Below are positions 26,049 to 38,648 of a DNA stretch of 64,000 bases, piece after piece. Every line of letters starts with the position of its first letter. Position 1 is the stretch's first letter. Made by a program: the position numbers and the translations under genes. The DNA is from Pempheris klunzingeri (lineage: Eukaryota > Chordata > Actinopteri > Acropomatiformes > Pempheridae): assembly GCF_042242105.1 (NCBI RefSeq), contig NC_092027.1, positions 9,583,721-9,647,720 on the forward strand, given 5' to 3'. Under the pieces are notes generated by a model. That model did no database searches, was not told where the DNA came from, and saw only the letters and a program-made list of their open reading frames with translations.

Positions 26049-29000
26049 TCAGAACAGTTGTAGTAACACCTCGGGTCCCCAGTCCATAGCAGTCTGAGCA
26101 ACAGCGAACACGGCCGCCCCGAGCGTAGCGGACAGCCCCCACACTGCCATCTTCACCATCCTGTTCCCCTTCCCCCACAGCTGGCCTCGGTCCTGAGGCA
26201 AAGCCGCTTCCAGGCCTAAGTGTCGGGAGGCTACGAGCACAGAACAAGGAGGAGGGGTCAGAGTGTGACGAGTGGAGACATGAGGGGTAAAGAGGATTCA
26301 AAATGCTGGCAGCTGAACCAAAGGAGGATCAAGGCAAGCTGCATTTTGTCACAGAGTTTGACAACAAAAAGTGAGTCGAGGAATGTCAGAACACCAGGAG
26401 TAGAGGTGAAAAGGGGAAAAAACAATATTACAGAACAGTAAATTAAGTATTAAACAACCAATCCTGCTGCATGATCTTTAACTAAGTAGATGCCCAAATA
26501 GTTATGAACTCCACTTACCACTTGGGGCAGCAAACACGTTGGGCTACTCAGTCAAAACAGTACCAGAAGAAGAGCTTGTGCATTTGTTTACAACCCAGCC
26601 CAAGACCCCAGGTGGTGCGCCAGGCTTTGAAGGCAATTTGACATACCGTGTAATTGCAACAATAACATCTGTCACGTGAAGCCATTAGACCCTGAAAAGT
26701 CAGCATATACATTTCTTTGAGCATCAAAACCTCTGCGAAATGACTCGTTTCTCTATCGAAATTTGATCCATCCGGCCAACTAACAAGCCTAGAAGAGCCA
26801 AAGCATTAAATAATTTTATCCCCATTCAAGTTAGCAGAGGGCTAACTGGATGTTAGCGGCCCAGAGACGTGTGCGTGCTCTATGGTGGAAGATCCGGGTA
26901 ATTTCATACCTGAGAAGTCAAACTTCTTTTTCCTTTCTGCGCCACTGAGCAACTTTGATGGGAATGAATGGCGCCCTGCCTCCAACACTGTATCCAGTTC
27001 TCTTTATACATCCATGACTCAGCCAAACAAACAGTGGACTGTGAGGATTCATGATGTCATGTTGCTTTCAAAAGTAGTTTTACACCAGTCAGAAAAGCAG
27101 TTTTTCAGCCACTGCCCTCTGTGGTTGAGTACAGCATCAGTGATGGGTGTTATGTTGAGAATTTGTTGGATGAGTGACCACACCCAGCAGTGTGTCACTG
27201 TGTACTGACACACCGTGGAGAACATCCCTACATCACTGCAGCAGGGAGAGAGGTTGAGCTACTGGAGTTCAAAAACAAGTTTTTATGCTACTGTCAAGTT
27301 GCTCCTTAGGAAAGTTGAATAAAGAAGACGATAATGTGGCATCAGTGATGTCCGACACAATAACACTGGTGGAGAAAAGTATGCATGTATACATTGCTAG
27401 CGTTTTACAGAAATTTAAACTAAAACTTACATCCTTCCTCCTTGTTTGCTAAAATTGGGTTTATTCAGATTTTATACTCTCACACTCAATTAACTCTATT
27501 ATGAATAGAGAGGAAGTCACAGAATGCAAATACAGTGAATGGAAATCGCTGAAAAATACTGCTCATAAATAATATTAAACTCATAATAGTAATAAGTAAG
27601 GGAATATGTACAGCCAGCCCCGACATGGTGATTCAAGACCCTGACGTGAAGTGGAGGGGCCTTGAATCATCATCATGATCATTGTTTTGCAATAATGTTC
27701 GCTAAACGCTGTTATTACACGACTTCCTACTTAAGTAATCAACAATTTGACACAAAATACGGACTTAAAAACTATATTGTCTAAATTGATTACGGATGCG
27801 TCCATAACAACAGTCTGTTATATAGAAATAACAGACTGTAGAATGCTGTAATGGACCAATCAGAATCAAGTGTTCAACAAAGCCGTGTGATGATTATAAT
27901 GAATATAATAAAATTCTTCAGGATTATAACTTTTAGCCAATATTAATATAATATTGGCCAATATATAATATTGAGGCTCCTGAGGCTCAGGAGGTGGAGT
28001 GGGTCGTCCACTAATCAGAACTTTTAAGTCTGCAGTTAAATCCCTGGCAGCACTAGTTTGCATGTCCGAGTGTCCTTGGGCAAGAAGGCTGTGTGTGTGT
28101 GTGTGTGTGTGTGTGCGCGTGTGTGTGCGGATGTGGATGATTACCTTCTCCTGATGAGCAGGTTGGCACCTTACATGGTAGCTCCTGCCATCAGTGTATG
28201 AATGTGTGTGTGAATAGATGAATGAGTGTAATGTAAAAGCGCTTTGAGTGGTCGGAAGACCAGAAAGGCATACAAGTGCAGTCCATTTACCATTTGACAT
28301 TTAGGCATTCAGGTTTACTGACTCCCATTCACTGTCTGCCACCATGAAATCAGGAGGTGCTATAGATCTTTCTTTCTGTCTTTTATGCACTTCATCTTGA
28401 ATGCTGCTAATTGAATTTTGCTGAAACTACAGGGAATGATGTGCATCAGTTTTAATATTACACTGCTTGGCCTGAGGGGAATGTTACAGCATATTTTTGA
28501 TTGCCTGTACATCTCGCGCAATATGTCAGACGCCACTGATCAGATTTTCACAAAACCAATGGGAATGAAGGATCTCTTTGTTCTGTTCTGGCATATTTAA
28601 ATTTGCTTCTTGATTAGTCTGATGGGGGTACTACATTATTTGTTTACTTGTTATTGATTGGCCCACAGGGGGGCAGCGTTTGAGGGGGGTGACATATTTA
28701 CAATTGCTTCGTTTTAAAGGCTTGTGTTCACGTATAAGGAACCAAAAAATGCAAGGATCCATCAAACGACTGCGATGGTCAGGTGGAAATGTTTGTTCTT
28801 ACAATCTCACGGTCGATATTCATTTTTCCCCCCAACTTCAAAGACTATCCAACAAGAATTCACTTTTATTTCACTGATCTGCATTTGTGTCTGTACTGTC
28901 TGTGTGTGTGAAGTCGGCAATATGATTATAGTTACTATTTTTACCGTGTCTGGAGACGGTGGACCCCTGGGCCTTGGTGAGACGTTGGAGAACAGAGTCG

Positions 29001-30770
29001 GGCCTCTGGTGGAGGGTGGAGAGCTGAAACGCCTGGAAGGTGCTGATGGACAGACTGGAGCGAGAAAACAGAGGAGAAGAGGGATGGAAAGGAGGAGGGA
29101 GAGTTATTTGATGATGAAGAACAGAGTCTGGTCTGAGGTGAAGCATGGACGGCTGGAACGATGGATAAAGACAGGTGAGGGGGAAAAAAATGAGACACAA
29201 TTTGAGAGATCTGCTAACTCGGTAGCTCCTGTATGTGGGAGGCTATGGGAGAAATGCATTATGGGATCAGTATCTTTCAGTGTCAGTCAGTCAAGGCCTT
29301 GTGTCAGTGATGTCACTTCCTCTCCTGAACAATGACTGTAAGTAACTCTGAATGACACTGACAAAGAGAGGGAGACTGATGGGGGGACCATGGATACAGA
29401 GAGACAAACTGTAGCTGTGTGTCTAATGTTTCCTACTCAATAATAAAAAAAAATGTGGAAAAATGGTCACACACACACACACACACACAATAAATGGCCT
29501 GTGTGTATAAGCAGCACTACTGAGTCTGAATATGTCTTCAGAGCACCACCTCTCCGTTACTGAGGGAATTACATCAGAATACCTACAGTCAATATACTTG
29601 CACCTCAAAATACACTCACCTGCCAGTTTATTAGGTACACCTATCTAAACTAATGCAGTCTAATACATAGTCTGCAATAAATCCTCCTTCATGAAGGTCA
29701 TAGTGCTCAGTTTTTGTTTAAACTGTTCTTAAGAAAGTGTAGTTTCAATTGTATGACCATTTTGGAGGATTTAGTTGTAGAAAAAAAAAAAAGACAATCA
29801 GGATATCCAGCTTCTTTAACATTTTCTCCGATCATGTCATATTAGGATAATATGTGAGAAGTCATGATGGGCATTGTGTTTTCACAATTTTGTGCAAGTG
29901 CTTCCAGACTAATTGGCTGATAAAAATATTTACTGATTAATTTGCTAACTTAATTAGTCAATATTTACTGTTTGAGTAAATATCAAGACAAAAATGACAC
30001 GCTAGACACTACTGATACTGTGTTTTATGTTTCGCCCACCTGTTTGGGCAGTGTTTATAAGGCACAGTGGGTTTTTAATTATAAACCACCTATTATGGTT
30101 ATTATAGTTTAGTGTTTATAATCATGATCATGACTGAAGTATGACCCTGCATGGCAACTGATTCAGTTAATGTGGATACAGATCGCACTTAAATTCTTGA
30201 TGATTCATTTAACATCACTAAACATACTTTCCTCATGTCTTCTCACGTGTCCAATGAGCACCAATCTTCTCTGTGTTTATTTGATATTACAAATTTAACA
30301 GTAGTTATTGTCCCAACGGTCGTCCCCTCACCTTTTGCGAGACTGCAGTGCTGCCCGTTTGGCCAGTAGAGGTGGAGGGTACTGGTCGAACAGGTCCTGG
30401 GCCTGGCCAATGAGAAGTTCGTATGGGAGGTCCTGGGGGATGCGGGAGAGAAGGTGGTGGACCATGGCCATGTCACACTCTGTCTGCTTCACCTCCTCCT
30501 CTCTGTGCAAGACAATCTGATGAGAAGAGGAGAGGTTAATACTTTTGACCCTGAGGCTGTGCACTCATAAGCATGAATTACACACTGTACATGGGACAGT
30601 TTCACTGATACTAGTGAGGTAGAACCAGTGCTCAGCAGAGAAACAGGCAGATGAAGAGTTAACCCCCCATGCTGTGAGCTGTACCCAGCCTTGGAGGAAA
30701 CATGAACTACATTCTGCTTTGTTGTTTCACACACTTCAAACAGAACTCTCCCTCTGCCCAGCCCCTACAA

Positions 30771-30801
<31 letters not shown>

Positions 30802-31310
30802 AACATCCTCAACTGCAAACAAGCAAAATATGCATTGCAATTGTACACACTAATCAGCATGCACAAAACCCTTCATTTAAAGGCTTTTCCACACTCAAAT
30901 AAACACCTCAAAAACAAGTGCATGTAAATTGTGCATGTGTGTCCCAAGACTCACGTGCAAACACACATGTTCCAGCAGTATATTTCTGCCAAAACAGGTG
31001 GTGTGAGCACCGAAAGAAAAAAGTTTCAGGGAGAAAAAAGTGGAGAAAAGTCAAAAATACAAAAATGCTTCTCCTTTGCAATCTGTTTCTCTTTCCCTCT
31101 CAGTCAAACATCAGTCGGCTCTCCTTGTCATTCTGCTTCCTCATGCAGTCCTCATCCTTTTCCCTCTTTTATCTCTCCTTCTGTCCCTCCTTTCCTCTGT
31201 ATCCCTCTTTTACACACTCCCTCTCTCATCTGTTCATTAGGAGGTATGTAATTAACTAGTCCAGTGACTTCACAGTACTCTGCCTCACTGTGTGGCTGAG
31301 AGTGTGGCTG

Positions 31311-31387
<77 letters not shown>

Positions 31388-33574
31388 CAGCATGTATTCA
31401 TGTGTAAGTGTCCTGAATTACTGATAAAACAAAGTCACTTGTTCATTTGCTGTTGGCGCCTATGCCCTCTTACCGTAGCGGCGAGGTAGATGGGCATCAG
31501 TGGGTGTGAGGCCAGGAAGAAGTCGTAGAGTCTCAGGGTGTGTTTGAACTCTGACAGCACATGGCCGAACCATGTGATGAGCCAGGACAGTGCAAAGATG
31601 GTTCCCACCTCCGCTCTAAAAGGCAAAAATATAAAGAGATATAAACGTTAAAAAAAACAAAAACAAAGAACAAACAGGCCACTGACAAGGACTCTCTGAC
31701 GTGGTTGAAGCATTGAAGTGATTATGTCTTTCTCAAGAGTGTCCTGGCCAAGATAAGCAGCAGTAAGTTACAGACTAACAACAAAACAGATGACACAAAA
31801 TATTATACAAGAGCAACCCTAAACTTCCTAGCAGGAATAATATGTGGGCAGATTGCACTGTTTTCCTATCTCTCAGGAGGATGGTGGTTTCTCTTCATTT
31901 CAGTTTGGTATGAAAATCATCTTGGAAAGGCCGTCACATCACAATCCATCACAAACAACAAGTCTGTCTAAGCTGATTTTCATACTGTATCGAAATGAAT
32001 GAAACAAATGGCTGCATGGAAGGTGGGAAATCATTGGTTCACCAAGTGATGGTTCAAAAAAAAAATGTAAAAAAAAAAAACAACCACTCGTATGATCCAG
32101 TTAAGCATGGACAAAAAAAACACTTACATAAATGTGGGTGCTCACAAGAGACAGAATAAAAAATACCAGTCAAATCAGAGGCTGAGATGACCTCATTTTT
32201 AATTCCTAGATTGGTTTAGGCTTCCAATATGTTCAGATCCAGTGATTCCAAAAATGTATCTCAATAGTGTGTTTTGGTGAGACTCTTTCTGAGAAACAAC
32301 ATATTTAAACTTGTCTTTGAAGGCAGGAGCCATAAAAGACGTCATACAACTGTTTTTACAAGCCGAGTCCTACTTTCCCTGATTCGTAAGATGATCTTCA
32401 GTAGCTTGGCTTAATTCAAGGCTTATGAAACACTGGTTTGTGAAAGTTTCTCATGACCCCATCAATTTCTAAAGAACTAGTTTTATGAATAAAAATACAT
32501 GTTCTTAACCTTCAAATGCTTTTTGTATTTGCTCCTCTGTCATTATTTGTTGTTGTGCCACCAAAAAATGCTGGGATTTTTTGACAGAGTCTGAAATAAA
32601 TTGGATACTCTTAGAGGTAGTTGATAAATATTGGATAGGAACATTCATGAAGGAAGAAGGATGAGTACAAGGGGGAGCAGTCAGTGGGAGTGATGGACGG
32701 GGGGAGGGTAAAGAGAGGGAGCAAAGGGCAGAGAACACAAGTGTGATAAGAGGGACATAAAAGATATAAAATAAAAGGAACAAAAAAGGAGATAAAGGAA
32801 ATAAGAAGCAAAGATAAGAAGGAAGGTTGGAGGAAGTGGAAGTGCTCACAAACAAGAGTGTTCCTAACTTTGAAGCGGTTTGTTGTTTGTCTTGACGTTT
32901 TTCTGCGAGTACAATGTCTGTTTTTTTACTTTTGGTGTTTGCGTGAGCTTGTATGCGAGTAGACAGGTAATTTACAAAAATGGAGGTTGCCACTATAGTA
33001 CTATAAACTGTGCACACATTGGCATCAATTCATTGACTTGCACATATTATGAATCCCAGTCCTCACTACACACCCCTACAACTCCACCCCACACTACAAC
33101 TTACCCTTGTCCGTTGTGTCTAAAAATGTGTTTTTGTTGTTGTTTCAATAAACTGCAAAAAATCATGAATCATTTTTGGCTAATTACACAAATAAAGGTA
33201 AATGTGGTGCAGGCCTTGGTGGGACAGAAAAGCCTCTGAAACAGCTGTTGGGCCATCTGACATGAGAAGTCCCCAATGAGAGCACAACTGATGCTTTTTC
33301 AACAGAAAAAAACAAAACACTGACTCTTTGTCTGCCTAAGAAGCTCACAGGTGAATATCAACACTTTGATGCCCTCTAGTGGCTCTTACTGACATTACAT
33401 TGTGTCCAAAGCGACCCGCTTAAAGAACATTCAAATTCCATAAGAAGTTGAGTGTTTGGGGATTTTCTTTGTCTTATGTCTTCATGAGACATAAGTAATA
33501 ATAAATAATAATAATAATTATTATTATTATTAATCATTATTATAAATAAGTGCAAAAATCCATCAGGCAGCAAC

Positions 33575-33648
<74 letters not shown>

Positions 33649-36600
33649 CTGATCATGAAGTCGTGTAGTTCTGTATCAACCTGTTCCAATATAGGCATCA
33701 GGTAGTTTAAAATGTGTTTAGTGCTATCCATGGTAGGGTCCATGAAATCCCTACAGACAGAAGACAGACATAAGTTATTCAAATATGATAAATAATTTGG
33801 AATATGATTAGTTCATTGTATCCATTTAAAAAGATGCCCAGATAAATTGATTCATTAGAAAAAAAATAACAACCTGAGGTGGTAACTGGACAGTCTGTCC
33901 AGCATGGCGATGGCCATCCGCTCCCCAACAACCAGCAGCAGAGAGACGGCCACATCGTGGTAGCCTTGGTAGTAATGGAGCTGAGGGTTGCTTTTCAAAA
34001 CCTCTAGTATGATGTCAATCAGCTGCTCCTGAAGCGCGGCTCTCTCTGTGGCTGGCATTCCTGAGGGACAGCCGGAGATCTGCTCACTCAAACACGTATG
34101 ATGTTGTTAAACATGGAGAGAAGAATGCGTTCTCTTATAGAGACTTTGATTAAGGCCTAAGCAGCCATTGGGACATGACATGGTCAGGAACGTCACGGAA
34201 ACTCCATTAAGGTGTCAGTAATGAGCTCCATAACAATATTATCCCATTCATGTTCTTTATTTATCCAAACTGTTTTGCACCTCTTAACACCAAAACAGCG
34301 TATCAAATTCTGTGTTTGTGGAGCAGCTTAGTATACCAACAGAGATCAACAAAACTAAGGATCTAATGTTGTAAGTACAGTGTCCCGTCAGTCCAAACTG
34401 TTTTTGTGTTACAGTTAGTAAAAGTAGTGTAGTTTAGGATACTTTTTTCTAAAAATGCCTCATTTGTTGCTCACAAAAAGTTTATATAGTCAGTGCCATA
34501 ATTGAAAGGGATTGAATCACAGGCTCACAGTTACATAAGACACTTTTCTGTGTTGCTTTCCAAACTTTGAGATTTTGGTTGACAACTCAGGCATCTTGTG
34601 AGGTAGGAATCTTCCCTTGCAGCTTTTACGGAGTTCATTAATTATTAAGCCCTGTCAGATATCTGCATGCTGCTGTTGGTACATGGGTTAAGTTTGATGA
34701 ATAGCTTTGCTGCTATCTTTAGAGATAACACACACACAGACCTTTAGGGAACCTCTTCATGGACCTCCTGACATCCAGGACTACTTGGTTGTAGTCCTTA
34801 TGGTTCTCCCTCACATCTCGACCTACAGCAGAGGATATTTACTGTTCTTAGTATTAGTAATAGTGTTACGTAGTATACACCAAACCATATGTAATATTAC
34901 TATAAATTAACCACTTACCAGGTTTATAAGGTAGATCGTACACATTGACGTTCAGTAGTTTGGGCCAGACTTTCCTCCGCAGTTCATCAGTGAGCAGTCC
35001 TCCCTTACTGGCTGCTGCTCTCCTCAGGGTCTCAATGTCCACTGGATCACTGCACATTCAAAAGTCAGAAATGGAGACTGTTCAATGTGATGCACTATGT
35101 TAAAGGCTGCCCGCTCAACACGAAAATCTTTAAGTTAACCAATCCTCAAAAACTATTTTCTCAAAACAAATTAAAAATGAATGGCTTTACATAATATCAA
35201 ATCATCCATTACAAATTGAATTGTTATAGGAATAAAGTACAATTTTCTGGATTCTCTTGCAGTAATTTTACATATAGTAGTAAGTAATAAATTCAGATCC
35301 TGTTAAAATTGATGTTAATGCAGTGCCATCTTAAAACTTGCAGAATTTCAGTGTATTTATATTCACGATTTAAGAGTAAGTAAATGCAAAAAGACACACA
35401 TAATAATCTGTCCTCTAAATCCTTTGCATGTCGCACCCCTTCAAGACACAGCTTTATGGTTTTATTAACCATCTCATGCTTTAGACAATCAAATTCCATT
35501 CATTTGTTTTATTCGCTCCGTGTCAGCCTGACACTGTGGCAGCGTGGCGTGCGTCCACATGTCTACGCTGAATGGACAAAGAAAACTGTTGTTTTGTTCT
35601 CGTGCAATTAAATGAGTATAAACAAAATCAGCCTGCTAATTTCTCCGTGAGCTTTCCTGTGCCATTTCCCATCACGTCCCACATGCCTCCTGACTCTAAA
35701 ATCTTCATCAACCTCATCACACTATTCCTCTGGGCTTATGTGAGTAATCTTCATGTGTGAAATTAGCTTAGTGGGGAGTGATGAAGGTCACTGACTGTGG
35801 ATAAATGCATACCATCTAATTGTGGAACAGCGAGCGGCAGGGGGGAGGGACATCCCTACTTGGGAAAACACATCCACTGCTAATGTAGGCATTTTTAAAA
35901 CTTTTTAGATTTCTAGAGCTACAAGCGCATCATGATGCATCATTTATAGGAAAAGCTGTTGAAGGGGCAGAACCTTGTTGTTTTTCTTCACTACAGCGCA
36001 ATAATTACACTTTATGTAAGAATCATCTTAAACAAGAAAAGTGCAGCCAGGAATTATCATTTTAACCTGATCAACGCCTGATGGATCACAGCCAACTTCT
36101 GTTTCTTCCCACAGTCTGGTTCTGTAAAAGATAACGGTGGGAAAAAAAGAGGAGGTATCAATCAATCAATCAATCAAAGTTTATTCATATAGCCCTTTAC
36201 AACAGCCCAAAGGGTGACCAAAGTGCTTCACAGTGAAAAACATGACATAACTTAAAATAGAGACAGCAATAAAACAACACTAAAATATACATCTAAAAGA
36301 GTTTACATAAAAACCAAAATAAAGTGTCACCACGCAGCTAGGTGGAGGTATGACAAGGGAAAAGGAGTAATGGAAGTAAGACAGAGCCACAACAAAATGA
36401 AAGGTAAACACAAAAAGGTGGAGCAACGAGAGACATCGGGAAGGAGACACACAGAGAAGGAAAGAAAGGGCAAGAGGAGAGGATAAGGGTGGAGGATAAG
36501 GGTGGAGGAGAAAGGCAGAGAAAGTTAAAGGCAAGAGGACATGGAGGGAGGAGAGAGATCGGCATGAAACACACACACACAGACACACACATACAGAAGT

Positions 36601-37425
36601 ACAGTTTTGCAATTCATTAACTGTGTCCCTGTTTATTAAACATTTTAAGTATGACTTTTACAAGAGACTTCACAATCTTGTAGAACTTTGTGAAAGTTTT
36701 GCTTGCATGAACGGAACAAAATAATCTGTCGAAAGAAGCACTCAATGGGGATCTAATGAGGTAAAAACAACAGTGAGTCACAAATATGACCACATTTATG
36801 TAAGTGTAGGGAGTGAAATTTAAAGTGTATGTTTTTGAATGGCGTGAAGGGTAAAATATAGCAAAATCCAAAATCTAGTGCGGAGTTAGGGCATGACTGA
36901 AGGCAGTTTGTGTGCTGTTTTCATTTATGTTGTCCACTGAATAAAATCATGTCCATCCTCCTCTGTCTAGTTGCCAGCTGCCACATTCCCACACTGTCTG
37001 AGCTGAGAGGCTGCCACGCAAGCACCACTGGCAGACAAGTGGCTAAAATGTACTTTCACTAAAGAAAAGAAAAGAAAAGAAAAGAAAACAGCCGGTGTCA
37101 GGTGCAGGTTGGGAAAAGTAATAGTTGGTGTCCTGTAGCTGTAGTTTCTGTCAGCTGACTGCAGTGATAGTATTAGCTTCACTGGCAGTTCGCCACACGG
37201 ACTGTTCAGGTTTCTGTCCGCTCGTACAACAGGTCTATTTAAGTGAATGTACAGGCTGGTTTTAAAGGAAAAGGTGTGTGTGGGTGTGTGTGTGTGACTA
37301 GTCTGTCTAATAAAATAAATATGTTTATCAAATACTAACGTCACCTAGCTAAGTTATATGTCGGTTGACTTACCTCTTGATCCATTCACTCCAGCGTTTT
37401 GTTTCTTCCTCTTGAGCCTTTTCAT
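26049..37425 (-). CDS. tbc1d20: TBC1 domain family member 20 (Rab GAP), complete, 10 coding exons
   Basis: The joined exons encode 408 aa (human protein about 403) that align along the whole length with TBC1D20, an ER-anchored GTPase-activating protein for RAB1 and RAB18. Coding exons on the minus strand, in order: 37425-37374, 36121-36067, 35049-34919, 34822-34742, 34060-33874, 33750-33649, 31615-31474, 30516-30332, 29054-28945, 26230-26049 (TGA at 26051-26049). All joins use GT-AG and keep phase. The TBC catalytic motifs are visible: the arginine-finger motif with Asp96 and Arg99 (LDVRRS) in exon 4, and the glutamine-finger YQG with Gln138 in exon 5. Exon 7 carries a hydrophobic stretch (GTIFALSWLITWFGHVL). 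The last exon holds a C-terminal membrane segment (MAVWGLSATLGAAVFAVAQ) that fits tail anchoring in the ER. The start at 37425 has G at -3. Exon 4 (81 nt) was found by homology and phase. The N-terminal region is shorter and differently composed from human, so the exact start is the least certain part. Confidence 0.95.
27690..27905. mobile_element. Non-autonomous DNA-transposon-like fragment in the last tbc1d20 intron
   Basis: It contains an exact 12-bp inverted repeat, ACAGTCTGTTAT and ATAACAGACTGT (27810-27839, 6-bp loop), followed by GGACCAATCAGAATCAAGTG. I recall that motif from dispersed fish DNA elements. Boundaries and family are uncertain. Confidence 0.4.
27975..28297 (-). mobile_element. 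Dispersed teleost repeat, longer copy, in the last tbc1d20 intron
   Basis: The minus strand starts AATGGTAAATGGACTGCACT, then has AGCGCTTTTACATTACA, TACACTGATGGCAGGAGC, CTGCTCATCAGGAG and GGACACTCGGACATG. It is the same family as the insertion at 430-599 and keeps the middle part. A (TG)n tract at 28090-28113 has grown inside it. Confidence 0.7.
29055..29160 (-). pseudogene. Decayed duplicate of tbc1d20 exon 9 sequence in the preceding intron
   Basis: On the minus strand just before exon 9, the frame reads FQPSMLHLRPDSVLHHQ, matching FQAFQLSTLHQRPDSVLQRL of exon 9. The two copies share an uninterrupted frame, but the acceptor-like CAG before the upstream copy has the wrong phase to join exon 8. 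This looks like a local duplication no longer used, or a rare alternative. Confidence 0.45.
29468..29489. repeat. (CA)n microsatellite in tbc1d20 intron 8
   Basis: About 11 CA units. Confidence 0.85.
29612..29790 (+). mobile_element. Dispersed fish repeat (TTTATTAGGTACACCT family) in tbc1d20 intron 8
   Basis: It contains ACTCACCTGCCAGTTTATTA, GGTACACCT, ACTAATGCAGTCTAATAC, TGCAATAAATCCT and TTTTGGAGGATTTAGTTGTA in the order I remember from a repeat found across many teleosts. It is truncated. Family name not assigned. Confidence 0.65.
30770..30796. repeat. (CA)n microsatellite in tbc1d20 intron 7
   Basis: About 13 CA units. Confidence 0.85.
31314..31385. repeat. (TG)n microsatellite in tbc1d20 intron 7
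   Basis: About 36 uninterrupted TG units, ending about 90 bp from the exon 7 donor. Confidence 0.95.
33496..33545. repeat. Self-complementary (AAT)n/(ATT)n tract
   Basis: AATAATAATAATAATT runs directly into TATTATTATTATTAAT, so the tract can fold on itself. It lies in tbc1d20 intron 6. Confidence 0.8.
33580..33646. repeat. (TG)n microsatellite touching the tbc1d20 exon 6 donor
   Basis: About 33 TG units. On the gene strand the intron starts G|gtacacacac, so the repeat begins immediately after the GT dinucleotide. Confidence 0.95.
36155..36260 (+). mobile_element. Dispersed teleost repeat tail in tbc1d20 intron 1
   Basis: An (ATCA)n stretch leads into AAAGTTTATTCATATAGCCC and AAAGTGCTTCACAGTG, the form of an abundant fish repeat with a short tetranucleotide end, probably retroposon-derived. 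Family not assigned. Confidence 0.55.
37060..37088. repeat. (AAAAG)n pentanucleotide repeat in tbc1d20 intron 1
   Basis: Five to six AAAAG units. Confidence 0.85.
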
Positions 37426-37430
37426 CCCGT

Positions 37431-37472
37431 TTAAAAGCTGACCACCGAATGACAAAGTTTGCGCTGTGCCAT
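37431..37472 (-). promoter_or_regulatory. Upstream ORF of tbc1d20
   Basis: An ATG at 37472 opens a 13-codon frame ending in TAA at 37433-37431, only five bases before the proposed tbc1d20 start at 37425. Its own start context is weak (T at -3, G at +4). It would lie in the 5' UTR if transcription starts above 37472. Confidence 0.35.
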
Positions 37473-38623
37473 AGACAAATTAACAGATAAAAAATATGTC
37501 CCTAAACAGGTAAAAACACTGGTAATATTTGGCTATACGTCAACGTTTCTCTCAACAGCTGTGCCTGAAAGAATCAACCTAACGAGATCATCGAGCTACG
37601 CTGCAATTGGACAAAACAGACATGTGACCCAGTGCACGAATGCCATTGGCTGTCCACCGCAAGCACACTTGACTGTAGTATTGTAGTTCTGATATTGGAG
37701 CGATAATGGTCAGTGTTTGTTTAGTCTTGTGTTAGAAAAGCATTCGTTGGATTGAAATGTGGTCACTGACACAATTACTTATTCTGAATATTGTCACCTT
37801 TCCCACAAGGTGACAGTAGACAGCTAGTTAGCAATATAATGTATTACCTTAAACATCATGATTCTGATTTAAATAATAATATATCCATATGATCAAAATA
37901 GTGTCTGTGGCTTCTATGTGCATATTTTGTCTCTCTCCTCTGAGTGTAAAAAGACTAAATCGTATATTCATTATAATGAGATAAGAAAACATCACTGATA
38001 TGACAGAAAGCAAAACGAAACTATCTTATTGATATGAGTGCAACTGATTTGCTGTGGTAAAATAGTTTTCCTGAATGTCGCGCACAGGGTCATTTCAGGA
38101 CTTAAGCACAAACACGCCCTCAGTTTTGCCTCTCAGGTCGAGCTTGGCTGCATACAAAAACATGCTCACTTTGGCAAATCCAAACAACCTTACCTCTAAC
38201 AAACAAAGTTCACATTTACATGAAGGAATTCTTGTCCACGACTGGATTGGGTATGACCCTGGAGGGAAACACATATTGCAAGTCATATATAGCGTTAGGA
38301 CTGATGGGTTTATCATGCAGCATGAGTTGTCTCCTTCATCACATTGTCCCCCCCAGTGTCTGTACGTGTATTCATATATTCAACAACAATATAATCAGAT
38401 GCTCATTAATGCACATTAATAGAAACCTGGGGCAGTTTACCATGTTAAAGACTTCCCCTATCGGCTCATTAGGGGGATATCAGTTGAAAACACAGATCTG
38501 GCAACCCCGCTGACTATTGCACCTTGAGCAGCAGTCGTGATGAAACGCCTCATCTTGAGCGGCACCGACACGACTCCGCTCTTCATTTAGCTGTCGGTGT
38601 GGAGCTGAGCGGGTGGCGGCAGT

Positions 38624-38648
38624 ATGACCAACAATGTCTGACAGGTAA
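38624..38648 (+). promoter_or_regulatory. Two overlapping short upstream ORFs before dgat1
   Basis: ATG at 38624 reads five codons to TGA (38639-38641). ATG at 38634 reads MSDR to TAA (38646-38648). Both end about 40-47 nt before the dgat1 start at 38688. They count only if the transcript begins upstream of 38624, which the sequence alone does not show. The second contains a GT donor-like sequence (CAGgtaaac), so this stretch could be spliced instead. Confidence 0.35.

Noticed and set aside
29120-29145. Alternative start of tbc1d20 exon 9 at the upstream CGTTCCAG acceptor.
   Set aside because: Joining exon 8 there puts the reading frame out and meets a stop; the acceptor before 29054 keeps frame and matches the family.
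28724-29335. 203-codon open frame on the plus strand.
   Set aside because: It lies antisense to tbc1d20 exon 9 and its duplicate, has no recognisable domain, and mirrors the coding strand's lack of stops.
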